From Epiperipatus broadwayi (lineage: Eukaryota; Onychophora; Udeonychophora; Euonychophora; Peripatidae): DNA of 64,000 nt. The stretch is from NCBI GenBank assembly GCA_028023455.1, contig JAQFVV010012423.1:250001-314000 (forward strand), given 5' to 3'. Position 1 is the stretch's first letter. The number at the start of each line of letters is the position of its first letter. Shown here one piece after another: positions 1 through 11,100 of this stretch. A program made the position numbers and the translations under genes. Under the pieces are notes generated by a model, which made no database searches, had not been told where the DNA came from, and saw nothing but the letters and a program-made list of their open reading frames with translations.

Positions 1-494
1 TGGGTTAGATCATTTGTTATTGTTTTAATAAATCTTTTTTTAAATATAAACTGTTGTATATCTTTCTTGCTGAGACTCTAGATCAAACCAAACCACAGTA
101 TCGTATCCAATCCATAGTATTTTATCCAATCCACAGTATATTATTAAATGTCACAGTTCATTACTCCAATTTCTTAATGAGTTTATATGCTATATGTGTA
201 TGTCTAGTATTTAAGATTAATAGAGTGTTGAGTGTTATATATATCACTTATTTAGTAAGGTTAGTAATGACCTTAAGTCTCATGTTTCTCCCTGTTCTAT
301 GTCGGCTCGTGGTTAAATGAGAACTGAGTGTAGCAACAGGAATGTCACTCATAAGGTGTTAAATTTTGAGTACTGGCAGATGAGTTGGAGTTTGGTCGGA
401 TTAGAGGTCTCAACCACCTCACTACGGTCAGCTTTGGTATATTTTGCTTGGGCTCTGAATTTTGTTGCATGAGTGTACAAATCTGACTGTTACA
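1..494 (+). repeat. 5' LTR, partial
   Basis: This matches 7042-7537 at roughly 98 percent and ends in TGTTACA at 494. The sequence beyond (TAGG then a T-run) is unlike what follows the downstream copy. The beginning of the LTR, expected about 80 bases before the window, is missing. Short reading frames inside it are not conserved in length between the two copies and are not genes. Confidence 0.7.
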
Positions 495-1060
495 TAGGTT
501 TTTTTTTTCCTCGATTATGGACGCCCTTCTGTGGGGCCTAGTTAATTTTCACGACCCTGAAAGATAGATATATGAGTACAAATTTTTGTTTTCCTGATTA
601 TGTAATTTTTTTTTCACTGATTATGGATGCTTAAGTCAGTGGGCTTCTTCAATTGATGTTCATGTCCCTGAACTGAGTATAGGCCCTGAACATGGTCTTG
701 AACCAGGTATAGGCCCTGAATTGAATATATGTGTGTTTTTTTTGAATATGCATTTATATTATATTTTCTCTCCAAATATGAATGCCATGCATGGACAAAC
801 TTAGTTACACACCCTAAACAGAGTGTGTGGGTGTTGATGATATATATATATATATAAGATTTTTTTTGTGAAATATTTTTTTTAACAACATTGGCATATG
901 TATATTTTTTCTCTTGAGTATGAACAACCAGTTAGTTAATTCACATGCCCTGAAATGATACAGGTCCTGAACTGAATACAGGCTCTGAATTGATATATGT
1001 TGAAAAATATATGTAAATTTTTTTTTTAAATTATGGTATTGCAATGGAAGGAGTATTCTT
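495..1060 (+). repeat. Degenerate leader repeats after the 5' LTR
   Basis: Four or so diverged units begin with a T-run followed by a motif like CTGATTATGGATG (near 505, 590, 760 and 905). They go on to phrases of the type CCCTGAACTGA and ATAGGCCCTGAA. The units are of unequal length (roughly 90-190 bases) and are interrupted by TA tracts. They sit where an LTR element has its untranslated leader. Their role is unknown. Confidence 0.4.
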
Positions 1061-1892
1061 GGCTATATACACATGAGCCATATATATATATAAATTTTAT
1101 AATTTTTTTTTGTCTATTTACTGAGACTCTGTTTACTTTAAGTAAAGAATTTTAAAAGTGTCTCTGTCTCAGATATAGCATGAATGTAGGCAGGATGTGT
1201 CAACGGGATATTAGGTGTGTCACATACATGTTAGAAATTGGAATCTTAGGTTATATATGTGGTGTTTTTCTTGCTCACTGGTGACTGGTGCCCGAGGGTG
1301 ATTTGAATAGGTTGATAGTCATCCTCATATAAATTTTGTCATCAGGGGTAGAGAAAAGGGTTTGCATAAAGGGGCTCTATCGCTTTAAAAATATTATAAA
1401 AATTTGGATTGGTTTGGAGAATGAGCAAGGAAACAAAAAAGAGGCAAGGTCAAAGTAGATTAAATAAATGGAGATATATACGTGTACTTCAGATCAAACC
1501 TGTCATAGAAAGCAAAATTTTTTTTTCATAAAAAAAATTTTTTTTAAAGTCTTTCCTTAGGAATGATCGGCTTCAGTGAAGGAAGAAAGGAGGTGCAATT
1601 GGTAATATAAATTTTTTAATTTTTTTTTTACATAAATGCTTTTACTATATACTTTTAAATTTTTTTTTATAAAATACTTGAGTATGTTAGATGTAAACAG
1701 GGCTTAAACTTGATAGTGGCAGTGGTTATTGAGATCAGTAGTAAGGATAGGTTAATAAAGGAATGCAGTGGTCTGAAAGTTAGGAATTAGAGAGAGAGAG
1801 AGCCGTCTTGGGGGAGAGTCAGTAAATAATCATTTAGAGCAGGTATTAATAATTAGTATAATTCTTAGTCATAACCAAAGCTGAAAGTTATT

Positions 1893-2873
1893 ATGGACAG
1901 CCATCCAAAGAAACTCATGGGGGAAAGCCAAATTATCATGTCACCAACCTTCTGGTTACAGATGAAAGTGATGATGGAGACAGTCCAACAAGGGGGGTAC
2001 CTTAGAATGAGGGAGAAACTGGATGCCTATAAAATGGAGATAGGGGAAGGCTTGCAAGCCCTAGGCAGAAAAATAGAGGAAAGAAATCCAAATATAGAGG
2101 GGTTACATAAGGGTTCAGAAAGATTGGGAGTAAACTGCCAGCAGGAAGTGTTCAAACTGGAGGAGCCTTCTCAGAAGAAAATGATAAACCTGGGGAAGTA
2201 CCCAGTGGATATTGCAGAGAGTAAGAAGGGTAGCCAAGAGGATATAGATGTAGAGGGAGGAGAAGCAGGAGAAATTCTTGAAGGAAATTTAGGGGATATT
2301 GTTGATCAGGATGGTGAACCAAGAGAAGAAAATCTATTCCGTAAAAGGGGAAAATTTGAATGTCTTGATGTTGCAAAAGACTCAGATATGAATTGCCATT
2401 ATCATTACAAACAAGTAAAGTTAGCAGATCCAGAAGATCGTCTCCAAGAAAACAAGCATGCTGAAACTGCAGATTCTTGTATGCCAGGCAATGAGAATGC
2501 TAAAAAGAATATAATTGATATATCTGAGGTAGAACCAGTAAAAGGAGTAAATACAGAGGAAATAGAAAAGTCAGAATCCCCTTTTGAAATACGATTAAAA
2601 GAGCAAAGAATCGATTCAGAGGTGGTAGAAGAAATGTTACAAGTTAGTATGCAAAAAGAGATGTTGGAAATGAGTAGAAAAAATAGTTTAGCAGAGAGAC
2701 ATATTAAAACAGAAAGGGAGTCAGAGAATATCATTAAATTAAAGCAAGTTGAAGAAACTTTAGAAGTTCCAACTAGAGACATTTCGAAGGAATCACAAGT
2801 TGAAGATCCTATTACTGGTAAAGCAAAAATTGAGATTATTAAAAAGGAAGGAATTGAAATTTATGAAGGATGA
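1893..2873 (+). CDS. Unrecognised charged protein, first frame (326 aa)
   Basis: I do not recognise this protein. It opens with a short mixed-composition N-terminus (about residues 1-75, with W and several M), and then becomes very rich in Glu, Lys, Asp and Ile with almost no aromatic residues. No zinc knuckle, protease or polymerase motif is visible. It sits in the gag position of the LTR element, about 1.4 kb after the 5' LTR. The frame closes at 2873, inside the next frame, which continues the same composition. The two frames therefore look like one protein of about 750 residues split by a frame change near 2800-2873. The second frame is +1 relative to this one, so the usual -1 slippage of retroelements would not join them. 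A one-base change in the A-run near 2838 is a simple explanation. The ATG at 1893 is the first long-frame start. Confidence 0.55.
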   Translation: MDSHPKKLMGESQIIMSPTFWLQMKVMMETVQQGGYLRMREKLDAYKMEIGEGLQALGRKIEERNPNIEGLHKGSERLGVNCQQEVFKLEEPSQKKMINLGKYPVDIAESKKGSQEDIDVEGGEAGEILEGNLGDIVDQDGEPREENLFRKRGKFECLDVAKDSDMNCHYHYKQVKLADPEDRLQENKHAETADSCMPGNENAKKNIIDISEVEPVKGVNTEEIEKSESPFEIRLKEQRIDSEVVEEMLQVSMQKEMLEMSRKNSLAERHIKTERESENIIKLKQVEETLEVPTRDISKESQVEDPITGKAKIEIIKKEGIEIYEG

Positions 2874-4170
2874 TATTGAAATTGTCAATCCACCTTCAGA
2901 AAAACTGCTAAATGTGGAATATGTCACTAAAAGTGCAAAAGAAGAAGTTGATACAGAAACCAAGACTGACATTGTATCAAACACAGTAAAAGGATGTAAA
3001 ATGGATGTGGAGATAATAGAAGACTCCAAAATAGTTGTAGAGATTGATGAGTTTAAAATCAATGTAAAAACAGGGGGAGAGTTAAGACTTGATAAAGAAA
3101 CTGTAGAAGAATTTAAAATGGATGCAAAGACTGCTGAGGAGTTGCAAGCTGATTTAATAAAATCTAAAAGAGATGTAAAATTTGTAAGAGAGTCTAAAGT
3201 CAATGATGATATGGAAGAGTCTAAAATTGATGCAGTAAGTATTGATATTTGTAAAATCAATATGGAAATATCAGAGGATTCAAAAATGTATTCAGAGACT
3301 GCAATGGATACTGAAATTGATACAAAAGACATGGAAGGGATGGAACCTGATATAAAAATCATACAGGAATCTCTTGAACAACAAAATATAGCTCAGAACA
3401 GTGAAGAGTCTATAGATACTGAAGTAAATGAGAAAGAATACAAAGTAAATCTTCTTTCAACCTCATCTAAAAATGTTATATATATTGAAGAAATTAAGCC
3501 AAAATCTTACCCAGAAGTACCAAAAATAAATGTAGTTAGGGTTACCAAAACTTGCATAGACAGGTATATTTTAAAAGATAGACATTTCACAGAAATTCCC
3601 AAAATGGATGAGTTTGATCAAGTGAAAGAAGACAGTGGAGCTAAGTCCGAGATTGAGGCCCTGTGGGACAGAGTGGTTTTTGATTGTGAAAGAAGTGTGA
3701 ATATTGCCAGAGCCCAAATGGGAAAGACAGGGTGGAAAAGAAAGAGGAGAAAAGAAGATACTGATGTTTTTAGGAGGGAAAACCAGAAAAGAGTTCAAAC
3801 TCAGGATCTGAGAGAGGGATATGTTCGGAGATATCCTACATATTTTTCTTTTAGGACGAAACTGCACCAAATCCAGATGAAGTGTGGGAAGCATAGAAAA
3901 CTCGGGGAAAGAGATGATGGTGGTGCCCAGACAGGACTGACAGTATGGAAAAGGAGGGGAAAAGAAGGTGCCTATGTCTGCAAGACTGGAAACCAGAAGG
4001 GGGTTCAAACTTGGAATTTAATAAAGAGATGTCTTCGGAGGTATCATAAGTATTTCCCATTTAGAAAGAAAGCCAAACTGCAACCAGTCAGAAAGTCTGG
4101 AAGCTTCCTGGTATATGATAAGCTCCAGGAACCCAAAACGTTTCAAAACTTACTCCCAGACCCAACTTAG
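2800..4170 (+). CDS. Unrecognised charged protein, second frame, duplicated basic C-terminus (456 aa)
   Basis: Residues 1-25 overlap the end of the preceding frame and are probably not native. Residues of about 25-230 are acidic and made of loosely repeated blocks of about 13 residues with a core like ESKIDxE or EEFKMD. From about 290 the protein turns basic. Two tandem copies of a roughly 50-residue module start at residue 305 and residue 376 (71 residues apart). Each has AQxGxTxWKR, then NQKxVQT, then RRYxxYFxFRxK. No CCHC knuckle, RT, RNase H or integrase is present. A basic tail in a gag-like position could bind nucleic acid, but that is inference. The stop at 4170 is followed by non-coding DNA up to the 3' LTR. 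Confidence 0.55.
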   Translation: MKILLLVKQKLRLLKRKELKFMKDDIEIVNPPSEKLLNVEYVTKSAKEEVDTETKTDIVSNTVKGCKMDVEIIEDSKIVVEIDEFKINVKTGGELRLDKETVEEFKMDAKTAEELQADLIKSKRDVKFVRESKVNDDMEESKIDAVSIDICKINMEISEDSKMYSETAMDTEIDTKDMEGMEPDIKIIQESLEQQNIAQNSEESIDTEVNEKEYKVNLLSTSSKNVIYIEEIKPKSYPEVPKINVVRVTKTCIDRYILKDRHFTEIPKMDEFDQVKEDSGAKSEIEALWDRVVFDCERSVNIARAQMGKTGWKRKRRKEDTDVFRRENQKRVQTQDLREGYVRRYPTYFSFRTKLHQIQMKCGKHRKLGERDDGGAQTGLTVWKRRGKEGAYVCKTGNQKGVQTWNLIKRCLRRYHKYFPFRKKAKLQPVRKSGSFLVYDKLQEPKTFQNLLPDPT

Positions 4171-4747
4171 GTAAGATTAGTTTTGATGATTACTCCTGGA
4201 TTCTACAAAGATGATGCATGATCATTTATAGAATTGTCCCTACCCCCAGTAGTTAGATATATATATTGTGTGTTCTTCTATATAGGTGATATTTATCAGA
4301 TTAGTTAGCTAATTGGTGTTATATTATTCCAACCCAACAGTATATACATATTAAAATTTTGTGTGCTCATATATATATATATATGTAATAACCACGTGTT
4401 TAGCAAATTAGCATAGCCAAATAGCATTAGTATAACCAGTTATAGGTAGATGTGTATAACCTTAGACTTTAGTCATAATGGTATTAGTGTACTATCATCA
4501 CTTTAAGACCAGACAGCCAGGCAAGGTAAAAATTTTGCAAGTAATATTTTGTTTCATCATTTGTTTTGTTATGAAATAGTGGTATTATTGAGGGATATTC
4601 TTCACCAAGTAAAATCTTTTTTTTTTCATTGAATTTTTTTTGTAAGTTTGGGGAAATGAAACAGATATTACTGTCCTTCTATCTGTTTCACCTTTATGTC
4701 TCCATAGACACATCTATGCCGGTTTTAAACACTCTTTAGTACACATG

Positions 4748-4893
4748 TATATGTATCCACTCAGTGTTATATGCCTTTACACAGCTGTATATATATGTTT
4801 ACACAGTTGTATGTGTCCACACAGCGATATATTCATTTATACAGTTATATATGTGGTCACAGTTTTATATGCATTCAAACAATTATATGTTTA
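4748..4893 (+). repeat. Minisatellite, about 20-bp unit, seven copies
   Basis: Units begin with TATATG or TATATAT and end with variants of ACACAGTTG (for example TTTACACAGCTG, GTCCACACAGCGA, TTTATACAGTTA). They are diverged but keep an 18-20 base spacing. The array lies in the non-coding half of the LTR element. Confidence 0.55.
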
Positions 4894-6946
4894 TTGTCAT
4901 ACATACAAGCACCTGTAAATGATAATGATATTAAATTTTGTATAGATATCGCAGATTTTTATTTAGAATAATTTGCAGGTGGGATCAGATAGTCCCTAGG
5001 TTATTGACATTGTTCTAGAGCTCATTCATTACGATTGTAATGAATTTCTTTTCCCAGATCAAACCAGTAAAAGTTTGGGCAACAAGATAAAAAAAAGATA
5101 AGAATCAAAAGAGACCTAAGGCTAAAACTTAGAAGAAGTTTGAATTGTGTTTTAAAATAGATAGTCGCTGGCTTTTGATCTAGGGAATATAAATATTGCA
5201 GATTTTTTTTAAAAGAACACTCTTTAGTTTTTTTTTCTGAAAATTGTTGTGGAGACCAGAATCCAAAATGATCGAGTAAAATAATATATTTACTGGCTTT
5301 GAAGCCAGATGGCTACTCTCAATTCCTCTAAACATTCCTTTGAATAGACTTTCCAGCAACCTGCATGGAGAATATGAAGAAATTTAACCTATCTGAAAGG
5401 CCACTGAAGATTATGACGCTGTCAGATGCCCTATTCCAACCACTATCATTGATATACGCTTTAAGTCCACTCAAGGAGGCAGAGAGAGATGGTAATCATT
5501 TTTAAAAAGAAGCTACGGTATGAACTTTAATCTATAAATTCTTATAACATTTTAAAAAGAACGTTCTATCTAAATTATAAAAACTCTTTCAATTTTACCC
5601 TCTTATAAAATGAAACTATCAGTCTGTGTAACTTTATCTATAATGTAAAAGAAAAAAGCTCACTTACTTTAATTTTATAAACTGCTGAAATCTTTTATGA
5701 ATTAAAAGGTTTCATTTTTTTTTTTATACTCGTTAAATGTCCGAAATTTATTCTCTTCAATTCCTACAAACTAACGGTCTTGCCAAATTTCAGTAATTTT
5801 AATATTTTGTTTAAATGCATTTTGTTATGTTTAATATGTGATAATATGCTCAGATTTCGAAACAATGAAACTAAGTAAGTAATTTATAAAGGAGATAATT
5901 GTAATCTTCACGTAGACATTTTAAAAGCCTTGTTTATTTTATTAAATCATTGTTTCGAAATTATAATATTGGTAATAAACGAATGCGCTAACCACTCGTT
6001 GTTATCATAGTTATATATATATTGTAAAATCGTATTTTTTAAGATTTGCTTAACCGATCTTATATTATAACCTTTGATATTTATTAGTTGGAGGGGGATA
6101 TATATATTGTCTAGAGATGATAAAGTATATTTGCTAATGTTTGTATTAAATCCCATCGAATATACTTTCCCTCCTTAATTAAGAATCTTTATATGCAGAT
6201 TCAGGATCTTAACTAGATTATTTTTATGTAGTTTAAGCCCATTTTATTAGCATACTTATAATGCTAATTTTAAGAACTGTTTTGAATTAGCTTGACAGAT
6301 AAAAGCTATCTGTTTTAGGCGCAATTAATTATATGCATACTTATTGCTTCTTATATATATATTGCGTGCATTGCGGGTGTGTTTTTATATAGTACACTTA
6401 TATGTTTTACGTTTTGCTGCCTCTGACAAGGGTTCACGGTAACAAACCGCCCCTTTTATTTAGTTCGGGTTATGGCTATCTTCATTAGAACTGGGGGCGT
6501 GAGGACCCAGATTTTTCCATAAAGCCAATCCGACTTCCTGAACTTTATGTTCATACATCAATAGCAGCAAACCGTCGGTCTCAGAACAAACCGAGCATTT
6601 GATGCTGAAACTCTTGAAGAATCACACACTCGCACTGCAAGTTTATTTCTTTAATATTTTATATAGCACCATAGCGCATATATGTGAACCTAATGGTAAC
6701 CAGTTCTTTTTCCCATAGTAATTAATCATTTAGCTTTAGACTGGAGTTTGAATCTGCATGATTCTGAGTTTATTTAGTTGCTCATTTAATTAGTATATAT
6801 AACAGCCTTTAAAACTGGCTGTACTCATCATCATCTCTACTAAAGTATCAACTTCTAACTTAAGCAAGTCAAGTTCATAAGATGAGCATATTAAGTAATT
6901 AGGCATGACCTCTATAACTCACACACACGTGTATTGTAATATGTTT
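4894..6946. other. Non-coding 3' half of the LTR element
   Basis: This is AT-rich with scattered CpG, and no reading frame beyond about 70 codons. A stretch at 6400-6640 is more GC-rich and CpG-containing than its surroundings but shows no motif I recognise. No pol-type protein remnant is visible on either strand. Confidence 0.5.
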
Positions 6947-6959
6947 AAAAGGGAACAGA
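6947..6959 (+). other. Candidate polypurine tract
   Basis: AAAAGGGAACAGA is directly followed by TGTA at 6960, as expected for a plus-strand primer next to a 3' LTR that starts with TG. A second possible LTR start is TGTAAC at 6985, whose terminal inverted repeat with GTTACA is better but which lacks an adjacent purine tract. Confidence 0.45.
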
Positions 6960-7537
6960 TGTACTTGATAACAGTTCCAACTGTTGTAACATGCTTTGAA
7001 TACCTTGTGAAGATTATACAATCCCTGCCATTATGATATTTTGGGTTAGATCATTTGTTATTGTTTTAATAAATCTTTTTTTAAATATAAACTGTTGTAT
7101 ATCTTTCTTGCTCAGACTCTAGATCAAACCAAACCACAGTATCTTATCCAATCCATAGTATTTTATCCAATCCACAGTATATTATTAAATGTCACAGTTC
7201 ATTACTCCAATTTCTTAATGAGTTTATATGCTATATGTGTATGTCTAGTATTTAAGATTAATAGAGTGTTGAGTGTTATATATATATCACTTATTTAGTA
7301 AGGTTAGTAATGACCTTAAGTCTCGTGTTTCTCCCTGTCCTATGTCGGTTCGCGGTTAAATGAGAACTGAGTGTAGCCCCAGGAATGTCACTCATAAGGT
7401 GTTAAATTTTGAGTACTGGCAGATGAGTTGGAGTTTGGTCGGATTAGAGGTCTCAACCACCTCACTACGGTCAGCTTTGGTATATTTTGCTTGGGCTCTG
7501 AATTTTGTTGCATGAGTGTACAAATCTGACTGTTACA
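6960..7537 (+). repeat. 3' LTR
   Basis: This begins TGTACTTG after the purine tract and ends TGTTACA, giving TG...CA ends and about 578 bp. The part from 7042 on is the near copy of 1-494. The flanking bases ATATG (7538-7542) would be the target duplication, but the partner is outside the window. Confidence 0.6.
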
Positions 7538-7994
7538 ATATGCTACAAATTAGAAAGGGATAACAATTCATAAAATTTAAAGCCTGTTATTTCTTCTATT
7601 TCTTTAGCTTAAACATATTTATATAGTGCATGCCTAAAGTTGATGGAGAGAGATCTTGTAAAATAAAGATAATGCGCATAAATAGAAAGAAAAGTAAATG
7701 ATTTAAAAAAAAAACCCTCGTAATAAAGAGTAGTAGATGCATTGAACTGCTCTTTAGTAAAATTTAATGCTTAAATCTAAGATTATATATATAAACTTTT
7801 TATACTATAAAGGGGCATTTGTGTATTTGTTGAAGGTTTGTTATTCAGAACGAATTTAAGTTAAAGCTATATTTGTAAATGACATTTGCATAAACATTAA
7901 AGAGCAGTGATTAGCCTTATCTAAAGTTATCTAATGTCAAAATATGCAATTATTGAATACTGATAAAATGACATTACTAACTAAATGCCTAAAA
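7538..7994. other. AT-rich DNA, nothing recognised
   Basis: This is flanking DNA after the LTR element. I see no gene, RNA or repeat copy here. Confidence 0.5.
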
Positions 7995-8190
7995 TATTTT
8001 TGTCTATTCATCTTCATCAATGAGGAGCATTGGATTGCAAATGCATATCTAAAAGATTCTTGTCTATTAATCATGATAATGATTTCAAGTTTTTATAACT
8101 CCTAAAGATTTTGAATATGAGCTACATTTCTTATGGTAACTTTAGATTAGTTTTTAGTAGCTTCCAATAATGAGAAGCATTGTGTTGTGC
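7995..8190 (-). repeat. Family B relic with remnant hammerhead strand
   Basis: The block at 8014-8035 matches 37148-37170 of family B almost base for base (stem I strand, loop and the CTGATGA box, here mutated to TTGATGA on the minus strand). The downstream GAAA and stem III part has decayed. A second weak echo of the same block is at about 8160-8185. Confidence 0.4.
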
Positions 8191-11100
8191 ATCTAGCTAT
8201 CACTTTTTGTTATTGTCTTAGGATTGGGTTCAAAACTTTGGACTAGAGAAAAATCTTAAAAATCATTAAATTATGTAGTATATAAAAATAACAATGGTTA
8301 TAGGTTGTGTATACACAATCCAATATTTCTACTGGGAGGGGGGCAATAGCCAAACACATATTTGTGGATTTAGTTAGCAACTACCATTTGATATTCCATA
8401 AAGATTCATACTTACAATACATGGGTCTAGAATAAAATAATAGAATAAATGCAAGTTGGCCAGTAGAGATTCCAGTTATATTGGCTCCTAAAACTCATGA
8501 AGCTGTCATCAGTTCTCATCTTCTTAAAAAGGCTGTTATCTGAAGATGACATATGATATTTTTTTATTTTATAAATTTACAGAGGGGTTGGTTTAAAAAT
8601 TTCAAATCATGTACAATAGAGATCTTGAATATATTATCAACAGGTCAATGATTATTGTTACCAATGAGTTGCAGATTTCAGAAAATTGTATAATTTATCT
8701 TTTAATGAGTTGATGGCATGGTCTGGCTTATTCAAACAATGCTATTTTATAATGTTTAATTAATAAACTATATTTAAATTTTAGTCAGTTTGAATATATT
8801 TATTTATTTTCTGCAATCGACACCATTACTCCGGTCTATTTCATCTTTTGTATATATATTTTGAACCATCCATGGTCTTTAATTAGCGAATCTAATGCTG
8901 TATTGTAATATAGAGTCTCTTGCTTCTCCCTGACCACCAGCTCCAGCAAGAAACTATGCTATTAGTAGCATCAGATGTGTTATCATGTAGGTGGCGCTGT
9001 GGAGTATAGACTTTAGATTCAAACTTAGGATTTCTGGAAGGCAATCCCTCCTAGAGGGTTGATTTTCATGTCTGGGGTTTGAATTCTGCAGTGTGTTAAT
9101 GAGATAGATGAATTTGACCATTACGATAGATATGTAGTTGGTACATATCTTAGGTAACATCTTACCTTATCTTTAATCACAATAATCAGATTATTGTATG
9201 AACTTTATCTACCCATAGTACTGACCTTATCTTTATTATGAATTTCATAAATTTAATTTAAGTTGTTCAGTTCTATATTAAAGTAAAGAAAATAAATTAT
9301 TACATTGAACATCTGAATAATTAATTATTAATGATGTCAACTTTGTAGATAGACTTCACAATACATGTGGATAATGTTCCAATGGCTTATCTTTATAATC
9401 CATGAGAATTCCTTTATGCATAACTTAGAATTTGAATATCTGACAGAAGCCTTCAAACTGAAGTTTTGAAGTGAGGAATAAAAAAAAAAATTATGATGGA
9501 TCATTCTGTTGTTTATCAATCCAGATGTATGGAGATAAGAGAATTTCATGTTGGCCTTGACAATTTCTGGCTCCATGAATGATAACATCTCTTTCATGAC
9601 ATTTCCCTTCTGAAATTAGCAATGCATAATTGGTTTTGTTGATAATATATAAAATCTTTTTAATTGAAATTAATTAGAACAATGTTAATATTTCTACATG
9701 TTTTAATTTTAACTTCCAAAATTTATAGCAAGGAATCAACGATGATTGTTTTTCTTTTTTAGAGATTTGAATGTTTTATCTTGTGTGTAGATTATTACTT
9801 TCTGAACTCTTTGTAAATTGTTTTAGAAATAAATGTTTCTATTCACTTTCTCGAATCATAGAAAAAGATTTCTTTAGAAGTACTACAAATTTGAATCGGT
9901 TGACATAAACCTTCAAATTTTTCTTTTTAGTTCTCCAGAATGGTGTATTTTTCTTTACTCTGGTAAAAGCTTTTTTTCTATTCTTTGAACAAAAAAATTT
10001 CTTTTTTTGAATAATTTCTATCTATCTATATAGTAAATTCGTGCTCATTTTCTTATTTTATTGTTGGTGTCATCTTTGGCTAAACATTAGAATAAGTGGT
10101 TTGTTAAAATAAAATCATAAGAAAAGGTAATAAAAAAAATATTGAGTTTTCTTTATTTTAATATTATATACATTAATTATTATTATTATTTTTTGATTAA
10201 GTTTATTCATCTAATCTATTGTACGTCATGATATCTCATTGATTGGTTAGGTTTAACTTTTGTTTAATGTTTGTTATGTTTGGCTTTAAATATTAGGTTG
10301 TGATAATTAATTAACATGAGTTTATGTGCTCTAACATTACTTGATTCTATCATTTACTAAACTGCAGTAATATCATGGGCTTGAATTTGGATTGGGTGTT
10401 ATGGTGTGTATTGGTTATTGATGGGGTGTTGTAGGCATCCATTACAATGTGTGTGTGTGTGGGTATACCACATTAGGTTCTATAATTTGTGTCCATTGAT
10501 ATACCATTATTCTTTACTTTGTAAGTCATGAATTTTACATTATAAAAGTTAATTATAAACCAACTGTAAAGAATATTTTGCGTTAAATATTAAATAGTAA
10601 TTGTTTGTAATAAATATTTATTTGTTTTAGTTGAAATGTATTTTATTATTTACTGTTTTATTAATTATGTAGTCTTCTACCAATGTAAACAAAATATGAA
10701 AAGGTCCATACATTAGATCAGAGGGAAATCATAGGAATCTTAAGCTTCTCCCATGTCCAAGGAAGATACTAGTAATAATTGAGGATTCTGTAGGGGTTTA
10801 TTACTAAATACCTTCTCCCATAAACTTTAAATTTTCTATATTCATCAGTATATAAAACATCAGATGAAGACTGGTTTTCATTAGCATTAGAACTCTGCAA
10901 TTTAATAATTGAGATATGAAATTCTAAATTATGAATCTAGTGGTACTCTCTTGTATTTATCATCAACCACACCTGCTTATCCCTGCTGACCATGACAATA
11001 TATATAAATGTGTAATGCTAAACTAAAAATTATAGTAAGAATAGTACTTCAAATATTTTAAAATTTTTAGCCAGCTACATTTCAAATTTTATCAAATATT

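Larger units (their letters stand above)
1..7537 (+). mobile_element. LTR retroelement lacking pol, 5' end cut by the window
   Basis: Positions 1-494 and 7042-7537 are direct repeats that differ by about eight substitutions and one 2-bp TA indel. Both stop being similar at exactly the same point, after TGTTACA, as the outer end of an LTR should. A purine-rich tract lies just before the downstream copy. Between them are 6.5 kb holding two overlapping reading frames (1893-4170) and long T-rich non-coding DNA. I see no aspartic protease, reverse transcriptase (no xxDD box), RNase H or integrase, so the element would be non-autonomous. The low LTR divergence suggests a fairly recent insertion. 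No standard primer-binding site starting with TGG follows the 5' LTR, which weakens the call. A segmental duplication is the alternative. Confidence 0.7.

Noticed and set aside
54-320. 88-codon frame in the 5' LTR
   Set aside because: The downstream LTR copy truncates it by a 2-bp indel, and it has no recognisable features.
2152-4060. Several minus-strand frames opposite 1893-4170
   Set aside because: They are antisense shadows of the plus-strand frames. Their S-rich, F-rich composition follows from the E/K codons.
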